A DNA stretch of 64,000 nucleotides, taken from contig NZ_CP071793.1 in assembly GCF_017498545.1 (NCBI RefSeq), positions 8,302,256 to 8,366,255 on the forward strand, in the 5' to 3' direction. Of the stretch, positions 42,596 to 50,764 are shown in pieces (position 1 is the stretch's first letter; every line of letters begins with the position of its first letter). A program made the position numbers and the translations under genes. Source of the stretch: Sulfidibacter corallicola. GTDB taxonomy: Bacteria; Acidobacteriota; Holophagae; Acanthopleuribacterales; Acanthopleuribacteraceae. The notes under the pieces were generated by a model that saw only the letters and a program-made list of their open reading frames with translations, ran no database searches and had not been told where the DNA came from.

Positions 42596-44131
42596 TTAGG
42601 TGGGCTGCTGCGCCGTTTCCGAAGCAAGCGTTTGTTGCGCGGCGGCATGGGCTTCGGCCAGGTCCGGAGCCGTCCAGCCGTTCAGGTCGTACTCGTCCAT
42701 GCAGTCCTCGACCATGTCGACACAGTCGTTCAAGTCGCCGTTGCCAAGGCTCGAGAAGAAGGCGTCCAGTCTGACGAACTCGTGACTACCCAGGTAGTTG
42801 CGCTCGTAAAGCTCGTGGCGGCCACCGAATTCCGAACCGGTGGCGTCCCACAACAGCTTCATGACTTTCATGCGTTCTTCGGCGTCGGACTGCGAACCGC
42901 GGAAATAGCGATCCAGATCGGGACGCAGTTCCGGGTTTTGGAAATCGGCGGCCGAGGAGTTGACGTAGATCAGGCCGCTGGCCACGACCTGCTGCACCAC
43001 TTCGCGGTAGCGGGAATAGGCCATGGTGGACATGACGCGGTAGGCCAGGGCGTAGCGGCTGTTGGGTAACACCGCGCCGTTGACCCAGGGCTCCGGGTTG
43101 CGGGCCATGGCGTCCGAAAGCGCCCACAGCGTGTTGCGCCAGGCCAGGACTTCGCCGATTTGGGCGCGCACGCCGCGGAAGTCCAGGCTGCCGGTGGCTT
43201 CGACCCCTTTGACCAACAGGCCCGTCAGGAAGTCCAGCTTCACGGCCAGACGGGTGCAGGCTTGGAAACAGGAGTTCGGGACGAAGCCCGAGCGGCCCAT
43301 GAACGATTTGGTCTTGGCCGTGTCGCGATAGATGAACACGTCTTCCCAGGGTACGAAGACCTGGTCCAGCACCAGTACCGAGTCGTTTTCGTCGAAGCGG
43401 CTGGAGAGCGGATAGTCGAAGGGCGTGCCGTTTTTCAGGGCGGACATGGGGTAGGAGGGGCGGCAGATCAACTTCACCCCGGGCGCGTGGATCGGCACGA
43501 TGAAGGTCAGCGCCAGGTCCTCGTTGGTGACCTGACTGGTTTGGCCGATGAAGTTGTAGTGGGTCAGGGCCGAGCCGGTGGCCACCGCCTTGGCGCCGCT
43601 GACGATGATGCCGCCGTCGGTTTCGCGATCGAGCGAGAGAAAGACGTCGCTCGATTCGTCGGGGCTCAGGTTGCGGTCGACCGGCGGGTTGATGATGGCG
43701 TGGTTGAAGAAGTACACCCGCTCTCGGGCCTTTTGGAACCAGGCTCGGGCGTTGTCGGCGTAGTCTCCGTAAAAGTCGGCGTTGACGCCGAGGGTGGCGA
43801 GCAGGCTGGCCTTGTACTCGGGCGAACGGCCCATCCAGCCGTAGGACATCTTGGCCCAGGCGGCGATGGCGTCGCGGGACTTGATCAGGTCTTCGGCGCT
43901 GGTGGCCGGATTGAAGAAGCGGTGGGTGAAGCCACCGCCGTCGAGTGGCGTGATGAGGTCGTCGCGAACGGCCGGGTCATGCAGGGCATCGTACATGCGG
44001 GCCATCATGCGCGCGGCGGTGGCGAATGCCGGGTGGGTGGTGACGTCCTCGATGCGTTCGCCGTAGATCCAGACCTCGCGGGCATCGCGAAGACTCTCCA
44101 GATATTCACTACCGGTAAAGGGCAAAACCAT
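42596..44131 (-). CDS. HpaB/SgcC-family FADH2-dependent aromatic hydroxylase
   Basis: A 511-residue protein of the 4-hydroxyphenylacetate 3-monooxygenase large-component family, about the usual length. Family features include the N-terminal GSEYLESLRDAREVWIYGERI, the central DRETDGGIIVSGAKAVATGSAL flavin/substrate region (read in two parts), and the C-terminal GSEFGGRHELYERNY. Members add an ortho hydroxyl to a phenol, some on carrier-bound amino acids (SgcC). The likely role here is making a catechol from a 4-hydroxyphenyl unit of the peptide. The partner flavin reductase is not in the window. GAGG lies 5 bases before ATG. It sits between the iron cassette and the hydroxymandelate synthase-like gene, and a 19-bp dyad lies about 85 bases upstream. 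The substrate is not determined. Confidence 0.88.
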   Translation of the reverse strand: MVLPFTGSEYLESLRDAREVWIYGERIEDVTTHPAFATAARMMARMYDALHDPAVRDDLITPLDGGGFTHRFFNPATSAEDLIKSRDAIAAWAKMSYGWMGRSPEYKASLLATLGVNADFYGDYADNARAWFQKARERVYFFNHAIINPPVDRNLSPDESSDVFLSLDRETDGGIIVSGAKAVATGSALTHYNFIGQTSQVTNEDLALTFIVPIHAPGVKLICRPSYPMSALKNGTPFDYPLSSRFDENDSVLVLDQVFVPWEDVFIYRDTAKTKSFMGRSGFVPNSCFQACTRLAVKLDFLTGLLVKGVEATGSLDFRGVRAQIGEVLAWRNTLWALSDAMARNPEPWVNGAVLPNSRYALAYRVMSTMAYSRYREVVQQVVASGLIYVNSSAADFQNPELRPDLDRYFRGSQSDAEERMKVMKLLWDATGSEFGGRHELYERNYLGSHEFVRLDAFFSSLGNGDLNDCVDMVEDCMDEYDLNGWTAPDLAEAHAAAQQTLASETAQQPT

Positions 44132-44216
44132 GGAAACCTCGATGATCGAAAAGTGGGGGGCAGGTCGTGGGGAGCTGCCGTGTGTGGTTGGTGGTTGTGG
44201 GAGGGGTAAGTTTGTA

Positions 44217-44235
44217 ATTGAGACTCGATATCAAT
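44217..44235. promoter_or_regulatory. Imperfect 19-bp dyad, possible metal-regulator (Fur-type) operator
   Basis: ATTGAGACTCGATATCAAT lies in the gap between the PepSY gene and the HpaB-type gene. It matches the perfect dyad at 49226-49244 at 15 of 19 positions. Its size and TGAGA/TATCA-like arms recall Fur boxes, but this is inference only. Confidence 0.4.
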
Positions 44236-44334
44236 TTGTTCGAGGCCGAGCCTTTCGCGTCGATCCCGTTGGATCGGTCGCGGTCTGCTCGAGTGTCCGC
44301 GAAGCTGTCTCCGACAGGGCCGCCCCGAGTGGGA

Positions 44335-45882
44335 TCAGCTCTCCTGGGGTTGGGTGATCGAGTCCGCCATCTCCGTTTTGGCTGCGGGTGCCGGGTGGAA
44401 TCGCCGCGCGTACCAACATGCGCCGAGGCCGAGGAGCAGGAAGGTGGCGTCGACGCCGAACACGTAGAACCAGTTCATGCGCCAACTGTCCCAGAAGAAG
44501 TGCCCGGTGGTCAGACCGTTGAGGACGGGTACGGCCGCGGCCGCCAGTCCCGAGCCGAGCAGCAGCGGGCGGGCCAGCGCCTTTGGCGGCGGACCGAAGC
44601 AGGCGACCAGGGTGAGTGCCAGCCAAACCAGCCAGAAAACCAGAGGGGCGCCGACCAGGTCGTGGTCATCGGCCCGCGGGTACAGCCGGTGGACCCAGAA
44701 CAGGGCGATCGTGGCCGCCGGAAGCCCGCCGCAAATACCCAGTGCCACTCGCGCGAATCGCTCGGTGCTCGCCGGTGCGGCGGCCTTGCGGCGCTGGTTG
44801 AGGCGTTTCTCCAACCAGATCATGGTTCCGGTGGCGGAGAGCAGCGTCATGCCCAGGCCCAGGAAGAAGTAGAGCCATTTCATGGCCGTACCGCCGAAAC
44901 TGGCGAAATGGAGGGGCGTGACCATGCCGAAGAGGCGGCTCCAGAGCCCGCCGGCCAACCAATCGACCCGGTGCACTTCGGCGCCGCTGTGTAGGTTGTA
45001 GATGAAGGTGTTTTGGAAGGTGAGCGTGCCGCGGACCGGGCCGCTGAACTCCACATGAGCGCCTTGATCGCCGTACTCGCTGATTTCCACGTACTGGATC
45101 TGCAACTTCGGTTGCTCCTGCAACGCGCGATCGCGCAGCGCATCCAGCGACAACATCCGGCCTGGCTTGTCCTGCTTCTGGGCGGCGGGTCCCGTGAAGG
45201 CCGCGGTGGCCGCCGCAACGTCGCCATCGTAGGAGGCGAGGGCCATGAATCCACCCAGAAAACCGAGCAGGCCCAAGATCGCACCAGTGAACGCGATGAC
45301 GGTGATGAACGGTAAGCTCCAGGTTCCTAGTAGCTTGTGGAGATCGGTCAGCCACATGCGGCGCGTTTTGGGGCGGCGGGTCAAAAATAGTTCCGCCCAT
45401 CGTTTGCGGTGGATGACGATGCCGGTGACCATCAGCAGCAACAGGAAAATGCCGGAAAACCCGATCAGGTAGCGGCCGAACGGGTAGGGCAGGTGGAGAT
45501 CGGTGTGCAGATGACCCAGAAATTCGGCGATCTCGGCGTGGGTTTTGGGAAGGACGGATCCGTCGTGAGGGTCGAGGCGCAGTTCGTAGTGCTCGCCGTC
45601 GCTGAAGTGCATCAAATGGAGATAGGGCCGGGCCGGGTTGGGCATGCGCACGAACAGGTTCGGGTAGTTGAAGCCCGCGGCGCGCGCATCCTGCAAGCGA
45701 GACTCGAGGCTGAACGGGGCTGGGTTCCAGGATCGACGCAGCTCGGGGTGTTCCCAAGTGGCCAGTTCACCGACGAACAGGGACACCGATCCCGAAAAAC
45801 AGATGACGAAAAGAAAGATGCCCAGAATGAGTCCGGCCCAGGCGTGGGTCTCATACATGATTTTTCGGGTACGCTGCTGCAT
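44335..45882 (-). CDS. PepSY-associated transmembrane protein, putative ferric-siderophore reductase
   Basis: A 515-residue inner-membrane protein. It opens with RKIMYETHAWAGLILG, typical of the PepSY-associated TM family, followed by the first membrane helix. A periplasmic PepSY-like part comes next, then further helices near residues 140-160, 195-220, 330-350 and a C-terminal cluster. Relatives in FegAB/PiuB-like loci sit next to siderophore receptors and are thought to reduce or release iron from siderophores. Here it follows a TonB receptor and two small membrane proteins in the same order. CGGAG lies 5 bases before ATG. The 200-base gap to the HpaB-type gene contains a dyad that could allow separate regulation. 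Confidence 0.85.
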   Translation of the reverse strand: MQQRTRKIMYETHAWAGLILGIFLFVICFSGSVSLFVGELATWEHPELRRSWNPAPFSLESRLQDARAAGFNYPNLFVRMPNPARPYLHLMHFSDGEHYELRLDPHDGSVLPKTHAEIAEFLGHLHTDLHLPYPFGRYLIGFSGIFLLLLMVTGIVIHRKRWAELFLTRRPKTRRMWLTDLHKLLGTWSLPFITVIAFTGAILGLLGFLGGFMALASYDGDVAAATAAFTGPAAQKQDKPGRMLSLDALRDRALQEQPKLQIQYVEISEYGDQGAHVEFSGPVRGTLTFQNTFIYNLHSGAEVHRVDWLAGGLWSRLFGMVTPLHFASFGGTAMKWLYFFLGLGMTLLSATGTMIWLEKRLNQRRKAAAPASTERFARVALGICGGLPAATIALFWVHRLYPRADDHDLVGAPLVFWLVWLALTLVACFGPPPKALARPLLLGSGLAAAAVPVLNGLTTGHFFWDSWRMNWFYVFGVDATFLLLGLGACWYARRFHPAPAAKTEMADSITQPQES

Positions 45883-45970
45883 GTCAGCTCCGTGAGGTCA
45901 GGGCAACCGTGAGGGGGCACGGGATTGGAGATGCGAGTGAGGCACCCAGCCTGTTCACCATTGGTGGGCT

Positions 45971-45980
45971 GGGGGGGGGG
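45971..45980. repeat. Homopolymer run of ten G (C on the coding strand)
   Basis: Ten consecutive G lie in the 175-base gap between the DUF3649-like gene and the PepSY gene, about 90 bases upstream of the latter's start. Such tracts can slip and alter promoter spacing; no evidence here shows that they do. Confidence 0.9.
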
Positions 45981-46057
45981 ATGGATTGGGCGCGAACAGG
46001 CGGACTGTATCGAAGTGATGGGTGTGGGTGTCGTGGCGAGTGGGGAAGGTTTCGGCG

Positions 46058-46348
46058 TCAGGCTGCTTGGTGGAGATAGAGGCCGAGCGCGTCAAACGCG
46101 GTGAACACCAGCGAGAGGATGCCGATCGTCAACCATGCCCGCTTGCCGCTGTCGGCCGTGAATGCATAGAGCATGGCGGCGATCCAGATCAAGGGGAAGA
46201 GCAGGGCGCCCAGGAACATGCGGTCGAAGGGCTCGGAGGGCCAGTAGATCGAAAAGGTGACCCCCACGGCGAGCGCCAGCAGCAGGCCGCCGACCAGGCC
46301 GGCGCTGATCTGTCCCCAGGGACGCGAAACCTTAGATGAAGACGACAT
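46058..46348 (-). CDS. Small membrane protein, DUF3649-like
   Basis: A protein of 96 residues with three to four hydrophobic helices. I chose the ATG at 46348 (MSSSSKVSRPW) because GGAGG sits 5 bases upstream. It overlaps the end of the DUF3325-like gene by 17 bases, implying translational coupling. Small DUF3649 proteins accompany DUF3325 and PepSY proteins in iron-uptake loci, where their exact role is unknown. Assignment rests on size, topology and neighbours more than on motifs. Confidence 0.7.
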   Translation of the reverse strand: MSSSSKVSRPWGQISAGLVGGLLLALAVGVTFSIYWPSEPFDRMFLGALLFPLIWIAAMLYAFTADSGKRAWLTIGILSLVFTAFDALGLYLHQAA

Positions 46349-46664
46349 GCATACCTCCGGCGAGAACACAGGCCAGGACCCAGGTGGGCATCCAGTCCGG
46401 CGCGACCTTGGCGGTGACGATCAGTGCGGTACCGATCAAGGATGTCGCCCAGAGCGCCGTCACCAATCCGGGTCCCAAACCCAACATGAGAACCCAGCCC
46501 GTCGCGGCCGCGATCGCCGCGAGGGACGCCGCGATCACGAGCGGGAGGTGGGCGCGAGGTGGTTCGCTGTCGATCGGCCAGAGGCCTCGGGCGCGGAACC
46601 AGAGGAGCATGGCGGCTGTGTGGATGGCCAAGGTCAACGGCCAACTGGTGATGGGTTCGATCAT
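46332..46664 (-). CDS. Small membrane protein, DUF3325-like
   Basis: A protein of 110 residues with about four predicted membrane helices (for example TLAIHTAAMLLWF, LVIAASLAAIAAATGWVLML). GAGGAGG lies 6-7 bases before ATG. It follows the TonB receptor stop by 25 bases and overlaps the next small membrane gene. The order receptor, DUF3325, DUF3649, PepSY is recognisable from siderophore-uptake loci in Proteobacteria. Molecular function is unknown. Confidence 0.7.
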   Translation of the reverse strand: MIEPITSWPLTLAIHTAAMLLWFRARGLWPIDSEPPRAHLPLVIAASLAAIAAATGWVLMLGLGPGLVTALWATSLIGTALIVTAKVAPDWMPTWVLACVLAGGMHVVFI

Positions 46665-46689
46665 GATCGCCTCCTCACGCCGGCCGCGG

Positions 46690-49119
46690 TTACCAGTTCA
46701 CCTGGAGGTTGGCGCCGACGGTACGCGGGTCGCCGAGGCTGAACAGGGCGCCTTCGCGCACCAGCCCCACGGTCACGTACTCCTCGTCCAGCAGGTTGCG
46801 GGCATAGACGAACAGGCCCCAGTGCTTGTGGTTGTACCCGATGCGGGTGTTGACCAGCGTGCGTGCGTCCTGGATGCCGATTTCGCCGTTGTCCGGGTTG
46901 CGGTAGCTGTCGCCCAGGTAGTTCACGTCGCCCTGGACCAGGAAGCCGGACGCGTGTTGGTAGGCGCTGCCGGCCGTGATCGTCCACTCGGCCGCGCCGG
47001 GGAAGCGATTACCGGTGTAATCGCGGCCGTCGGGCGTGACGAAGGACTCGAAGCGCGTGTTGGTGTAGCCCGCGCCGGCGTAGATGTCCCAGTTGCGGTC
47101 GATCTTGCCGCGCAATTCCAGCTCGGCGCCGTAGAGACGGGACTCGCCGGCGTTGATGACGGTCGTGTCGAAGTTGTTGGCGGACAGCGCCACCGTGATC
47201 TGCTGGTCGGTCCAGTCGGTGTAGAAGGTGTTGGCGCTCAGCAGGAGTTGGTTGTCGAGCAGGTTGGCGCGGAAGGAAGCCTCGTAGTTCCAGGTGTATT
47301 CCGGATCGTACGCGTCGGCGGTGGCGCGTACCGCGTTGACCGAAACGCCTCCGGCGCGGTAGCCCCGCTGTATGGTGAAAGCCGCGTTCCATCCGTTTTC
47401 GTTTCGATATTGAATGCCGAGTTTGGGCAGGAAGGCGTCGAAGTCGGTGTCACCGACACCCTCGCCGTTAGCCTGCGCGATTTGGCCGCTGACCAATGCG
47501 TTGACCTGGGCGATACCTTCGGCCAGACCGACCGGATAGGGCGGTGCCCCGAAGTCGGCGGGATTCGGCAGGGTGGAAATCAGGCCGGCGCTGTTGTTCA
47601 ACTCCAGGTCGAACGTTTCGCGGTCGTAACGGAATCCACCGACCAAGGTCCACCGATCGTCGAAATCATGGCTGAAGTCGGTGTACACCGCGAAGTTGCG
47701 GGTCTCGGCCAGGTTGGTGTTGCCGGTGCTGGCCTGAATCAGCTCGGGGTAGAAGGGCAGCAGGAACTCGGGAATGCCCAGCGCGGCCGAAGGCAGCACG
47801 ACCCGACCCTGGTAACCGTCGTCGTCGTCCAGCGAGGCGCCATATACCCCGATCAGGGCCTTGGTGCGGTCACCCTCGAAGTGGAAACGCAGGTCCTGGG
47901 TGATGTTGGTGGTTTCCAGCTCGCGAACGGTGGAGCCGAGGTCCTGGGCGCTCAGGTCGTTGTCGAACTGTGCTTCGTAGTTGCCTTGGTTGACCGAGGT
48001 GACCGAAGACAGGCGCCAGCGATCGGACCAGCCGTACCCGATTTCGAGGGTGGCGATGTCGGTACTGTAATCGTTGTAGGTTTCGATGTCGAAGGGGGCG
48101 ATGCGGTCTTCGAAGGGATCCGCCACATCCGAGCGCTGGCTGTCCCAGCCCTTGTCGGCCTTACCGTGGGTCAGCGTCAGCAGGAAGTTGAGGTCGCGAT
48201 CCGAATCGGGCACGAACAGCAGTTTGGCGCGGTAGGTGGCGGTTTCGTGGCTGTCGGCGTCGGTGTCGATCTGCGGGTTGGTCACGAAGCCTTCGGCCTC
48301 GCGCACGTCCGCCGAGACGCGATAGGCGAGGCGTCCATCGATCAGGGCGTCCCCGTGGGCGAAGGCCAACTGGTTCTGTCCCGCTTCGCCGCCGGCAACC
48401 TTCAGGGCTCCGTCCATTTGGAACTGGGGTTGTTTGGAGCGCAGGAAGATGCTGCCGGCCAGGGCGTTGCGACCCTGGGTCGTAGATTGCGGACCGCGGA
48501 AGACTTCCACCTGCTCCAGGTCCCAGGTGCTCAGGGTGCCGCCTTCGATGGTGCGGCGACCCAGGACGGAGCCGTCCACGTAGACCGAGGCCAGGCCGTT
48601 GAAGCCGCCGCCGGACACGTCGACCGCGTCGATACCGCGAATGGTGAACCCGTTGTCGCCGTAGCGGCTGGTGACGTTCGCGGTGCGGTTGAGGAGGGCG
48701 TACATGTCGCGAATGTCGGCTTTTTTCATCTCTTGGTCGGTGGCCACGCGCACGCTGGAAAGCGTTTCGGAGAGGGTGCGCTCGGTTTTTTCACCTTTGA
48801 CCACGATCCGTTCCTGAATGGAGGGCTCGCTATCGGCCTGGGTCATGGGCGAGTCCTCGGAGGTGCCGCGCTCGTCTGCATCGACTTCAGCCTCCGCGGC
48901 CAGCCAGGCGACCAGTTCGGGGCGCGCGATGGATGCGGCCAGGGAGGCGGGCCAGAGGGCGGTGGCGCTGGTAGACTCGGTGACCGAGTCGGCTTTGGGT
49001 GCTTGGGCCGAAAGCGGCGTGAGGGCGCAAAATCCGCAAAGTGCGAGTGAAACGAGGCGTTGCCGGTAAGGGCGGAGTGAAAATTTTGAAAACTTACGCT
49101 CCAAGGGCAAGATAGACAT
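46690..49119 (-). CDS. TonB-dependent outer-membrane receptor (probable siderophore receptor)
   Basis: A receptor of 809 residues from the ATG at 49119, chosen because GGAG lies about 9 bases upstream and a signal peptide follows (MSILPLERKF to LTPLSAQA). The upstream in-frame ATG at 49173 has no such support. After an unusual acidic stretch of about 60 residues comes a TonB-box-like ERIVVKGEK. The plug domain follows (GFTIRGIDAVDVSGGG, VEVFRGPQSTTQGRNALAG), then a 22-strand-type barrel ending in an aromatic residue (NLQVNW). It heads the minus-strand run and has a perfect 19-bp dyad about 107 bases upstream. It probably imports the metal-loaded product of the linked NRPS; the ligand is inference. 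Confidence 0.93.
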   Translation of the reverse strand: MSILPLERKFSKFSLRPYRQRLVSLALCGFCALTPLSAQAPKADSVTESTSATALWPASLAASIARPELVAWLAAEAEVDADERGTSEDSPMTQADSEPSIQERIVVKGEKTERTLSETLSSVRVATDQEMKKADIRDMYALLNRTANVTSRYGDNGFTIRGIDAVDVSGGGFNGLASVYVDGSVLGRRTIEGGTLSTWDLEQVEVFRGPQSTTQGRNALAGSIFLRSKQPQFQMDGALKVAGGEAGQNQLAFAHGDALIDGRLAYRVSADVREAEGFVTNPQIDTDADSHETATYRAKLLFVPDSDRDLNFLLTLTHGKADKGWDSQRSDVADPFEDRIAPFDIETYNDYSTDIATLEIGYGWSDRWRLSSVTSVNQGNYEAQFDNDLSAQDLGSTVRELETTNITQDLRFHFEGDRTKALIGVYGASLDDDDGYQGRVVLPSAALGIPEFLLPFYPELIQASTGNTNLAETRNFAVYTDFSHDFDDRWTLVGGFRYDRETFDLELNNSAGLISTLPNPADFGAPPYPVGLAEGIAQVNALVSGQIAQANGEGVGDTDFDAFLPKLGIQYRNENGWNAAFTIQRGYRAGGVSVNAVRATADAYDPEYTWNYEASFRANLLDNQLLLSANTFYTDWTDQQITVALSANNFDTTVINAGESRLYGAELELRGKIDRNWDIYAGAGYTNTRFESFVTPDGRDYTGNRFPGAAEWTITAGSAYQHASGFLVQGDVNYLGDSYRNPDNGEIGIQDARTLVNTRIGYNHKHWGLFVYARNLLDEEYVTVGLVREGALFSLGDPRTVGANLQVNW

Positions 49120-49225
49120 GCAAAAACTCCAGAAAAAAGTGCAAAATAAAGATAAATTATCAATAGAGTGCACTTCGCCAATGAGGCGAAAAAAGTGGGC
49201 GTCACATTGCGACGGAGCTATTGTT

Positions 49226-49244
49226 ATTGAGACGCCGTCTCAAT
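49226..49244. promoter_or_regulatory. Perfect 9-1-9 inverted repeat in the divergent promoter region, Fur-box-like
   Basis: ATTGAGACGCCGTCTCAAT is a perfect dyad around one C. It sits in the 355-base gap between the divergent TonB receptor and radical SAM genes, nearer the receptor. The TGAGA/TCTCA arms and the 19-bp length fit a diverged Fur-type operator. The rest of the gap holds no gene I can support. A shorter dyad GATAA-N7-TTATC (49420-49436) lies about 40 bases before the radical SAM start. Confidence 0.55.
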
Positions 49245-49474
49245 GTCAACGAAAATGTATTTATTTCAGCTACAACCGTTGACCCTCTTGCGTTTTCGCG
49301 CGGTCACCCTATTTTTGGCGACGGCGCCACGGCCTCGATCTTCGTTCCTATTGCCGGGCTCGGCTCCTTCCGCTTGTCGTCTCCTCCGCCGATCTCTTCG
49401 CGGGCTCGCCTTTTTGGCCGATAAATTGCCGTTATCCTCTAGAACCGCATCACTCGATTCTGGAGGCCTGGTAT

Positions 49475-50764
49475 ATGGATCTGGATGCAGCGCGCGATTT
49501 TCCCCATAACCCCGCACTTTTGAAACTGGCTCTCTACTGCGAAGGCTTGCGCATCGATGAGGACGCCACTGCGGAATTACACGAATCTCGCGGAATTTTA
49601 CGCACTCGAGCCGGCCTGGGCAGCGGATTGGAACTGGTCCTGCCCGGGAACCTTTGGACCAATGCACCCGTCGCCGAAGATTTTTGTGCCCAGTCACCTT
49701 TTCTGCTGACTTTTCGCAAGGGACGTTTTCAGGTTCGCCACGAAAACGGCCTGGCCACCGACGTGGAGATCGCCCCCAGGCCGACCTGGTACGACCTGCG
49801 CTGCTCCACCGGCAAGCAGATGTCGCGGGTCGGCACGCTTCAGGGCACCTACCTCGGGATTTATGCCGCCAACGTCTGTGAGTTCTGGACGCGCAAGAAC
49901 CGCGAGATGTGCAAATTCTGTTCGGTCGGCCTGAACCTGGGAGCCGACGACGCCTCGGACAAGACCCAACGCGAGGTGCTGGAAGTGGTCAGGATGGCCA
50001 AACTTCAATCGGGCATCACCTACGTGGATTTCAACACCGGTCACCACGAGGACGAGGGTTACCTGGACGTGCTCGAACCCCTGGTCACGGCGGTCAAGCG
50101 CGAGACGGGCCTGCTGGTGGGGGTTCAGACGCCGCCGCACTCGGATTTGGAACGCTATCGGCGGCTGCGCGAGTTGGGCGTCAACCGGGTGTCCTTCTGC
50201 TTCGAACTCTACGACCGCGAACGGTTCGACGAGATCTGTCCCGGCAAAAGCGCGACGTACGGGCTTGATCGCTATCTGGAAACCATGGATTTCTGCGCCG
50301 CGCTCGGCAAAAAGGTCAACATGCACGAGCCCTGGGTGACCAACGGAGAGATCATCGCCGGGTTGGAGGATCCGCAAACCACGATTGCGGCGATCGACCG
50401 GATCACTTCGGTCGGCGCGGTCCCGACGGTCTGTGTGTTCCGGCCGTTGAAGGGAACCGCCCTGGCGCATTTGCCGCCGCCGAAAACCGAAGACATGGTT
50501 CCGGTCTTCCGCCACCTGTACGAGGCCTGCATGCGTCACAACCTACCCATCGGCTTGGCGCCCAACGTACACGTCAGCCTGGTGATGCTGCCCGAAGAAT
50601 GTGCTTGGCTGAGTCCCCGGCGCTCCAGTTGGTCGTTTCGGACCAAGCAGTGGCGGTTGGAAGTGAAAAAACGGGTGTTTCATCACCTGTTCGATCGGAA
50701 GGTGCGCGGTATTTCGCAGGACCCGGCTCCGGTGGGGTCCGCCGTCGATGGAGGTGAGGGATGA
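49475..50764 (+). CDS. Radical SAM enzyme with atypical CX10CX2C cluster motif
   Basis: A protein of 429 residues with TGGAGG about 9 bases before ATG. The probable [4Fe-4S] ligands are C135, C146 and C149 (VCEF...EMCKFC), spaced CX10CX2C instead of CX3CX2C, although CKFCSVG is a normal radical SAM ending. The rest fits a TIM-barrel radical SAM core (YVDFNTGHHEDEG, VSFCFELYDRERFDEICPG, VCVFRPLKGTAL). The N-terminal 130 residues are a separate unrecognised domain. The stop overlaps the start of the ThDP decarboxylase by 4 bases, so the two products probably act together. It is divergent from the siderophore-like locus. Reaction and substrate are unknown; a role in making an unusual monomer is only speculation. 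Confidence 0.85.
   Translation: MDLDAARDFPHNPALLKLALYCEGLRIDEDATAELHESRGILRTRAGLGSGLELVLPGNLWTNAPVAEDFCAQSPFLLTFRKGRFQVRHENGLATDVEIAPRPTWYDLRCSTGKQMSRVGTLQGTYLGIYAANVCEFWTRKNREMCKFCSVGLNLGADDASDKTQREVLEVVRMAKLQSGITYVDFNTGHHEDEGYLDVLEPLVTAVKRETGLLVGVQTPPHSDLERYRRLRELGVNRVSFCFELYDRERFDEICPGKSATYGLDRYLETMDFCAALGKKVNMHEPWVTNGEIIAGLEDPQTTIAAIDRITSVGAVPTVCVFRPLKGTALAHLPPPKTEDMVPVFRHLYEACMRHNLPIGLAPNVHVSLVMLPEECAWLSPRRSSWSFRTKQWRLEVKKRVFHHLFDRKVRGISQDPAPVGSAVDGGEG

Noticed and set aside
46336..49050. 904-codon open frame on the plus strand
   Set aside because: Antisense to the TonB receptor, whose plug and barrel motifs are unambiguous.
49475..50764. Assignment to the MSMEG_0568-type radical SAM family of nitrilase loci
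   Set aside because: I could not recall that family's motifs well enough, and none of its usual partner genes are present here.
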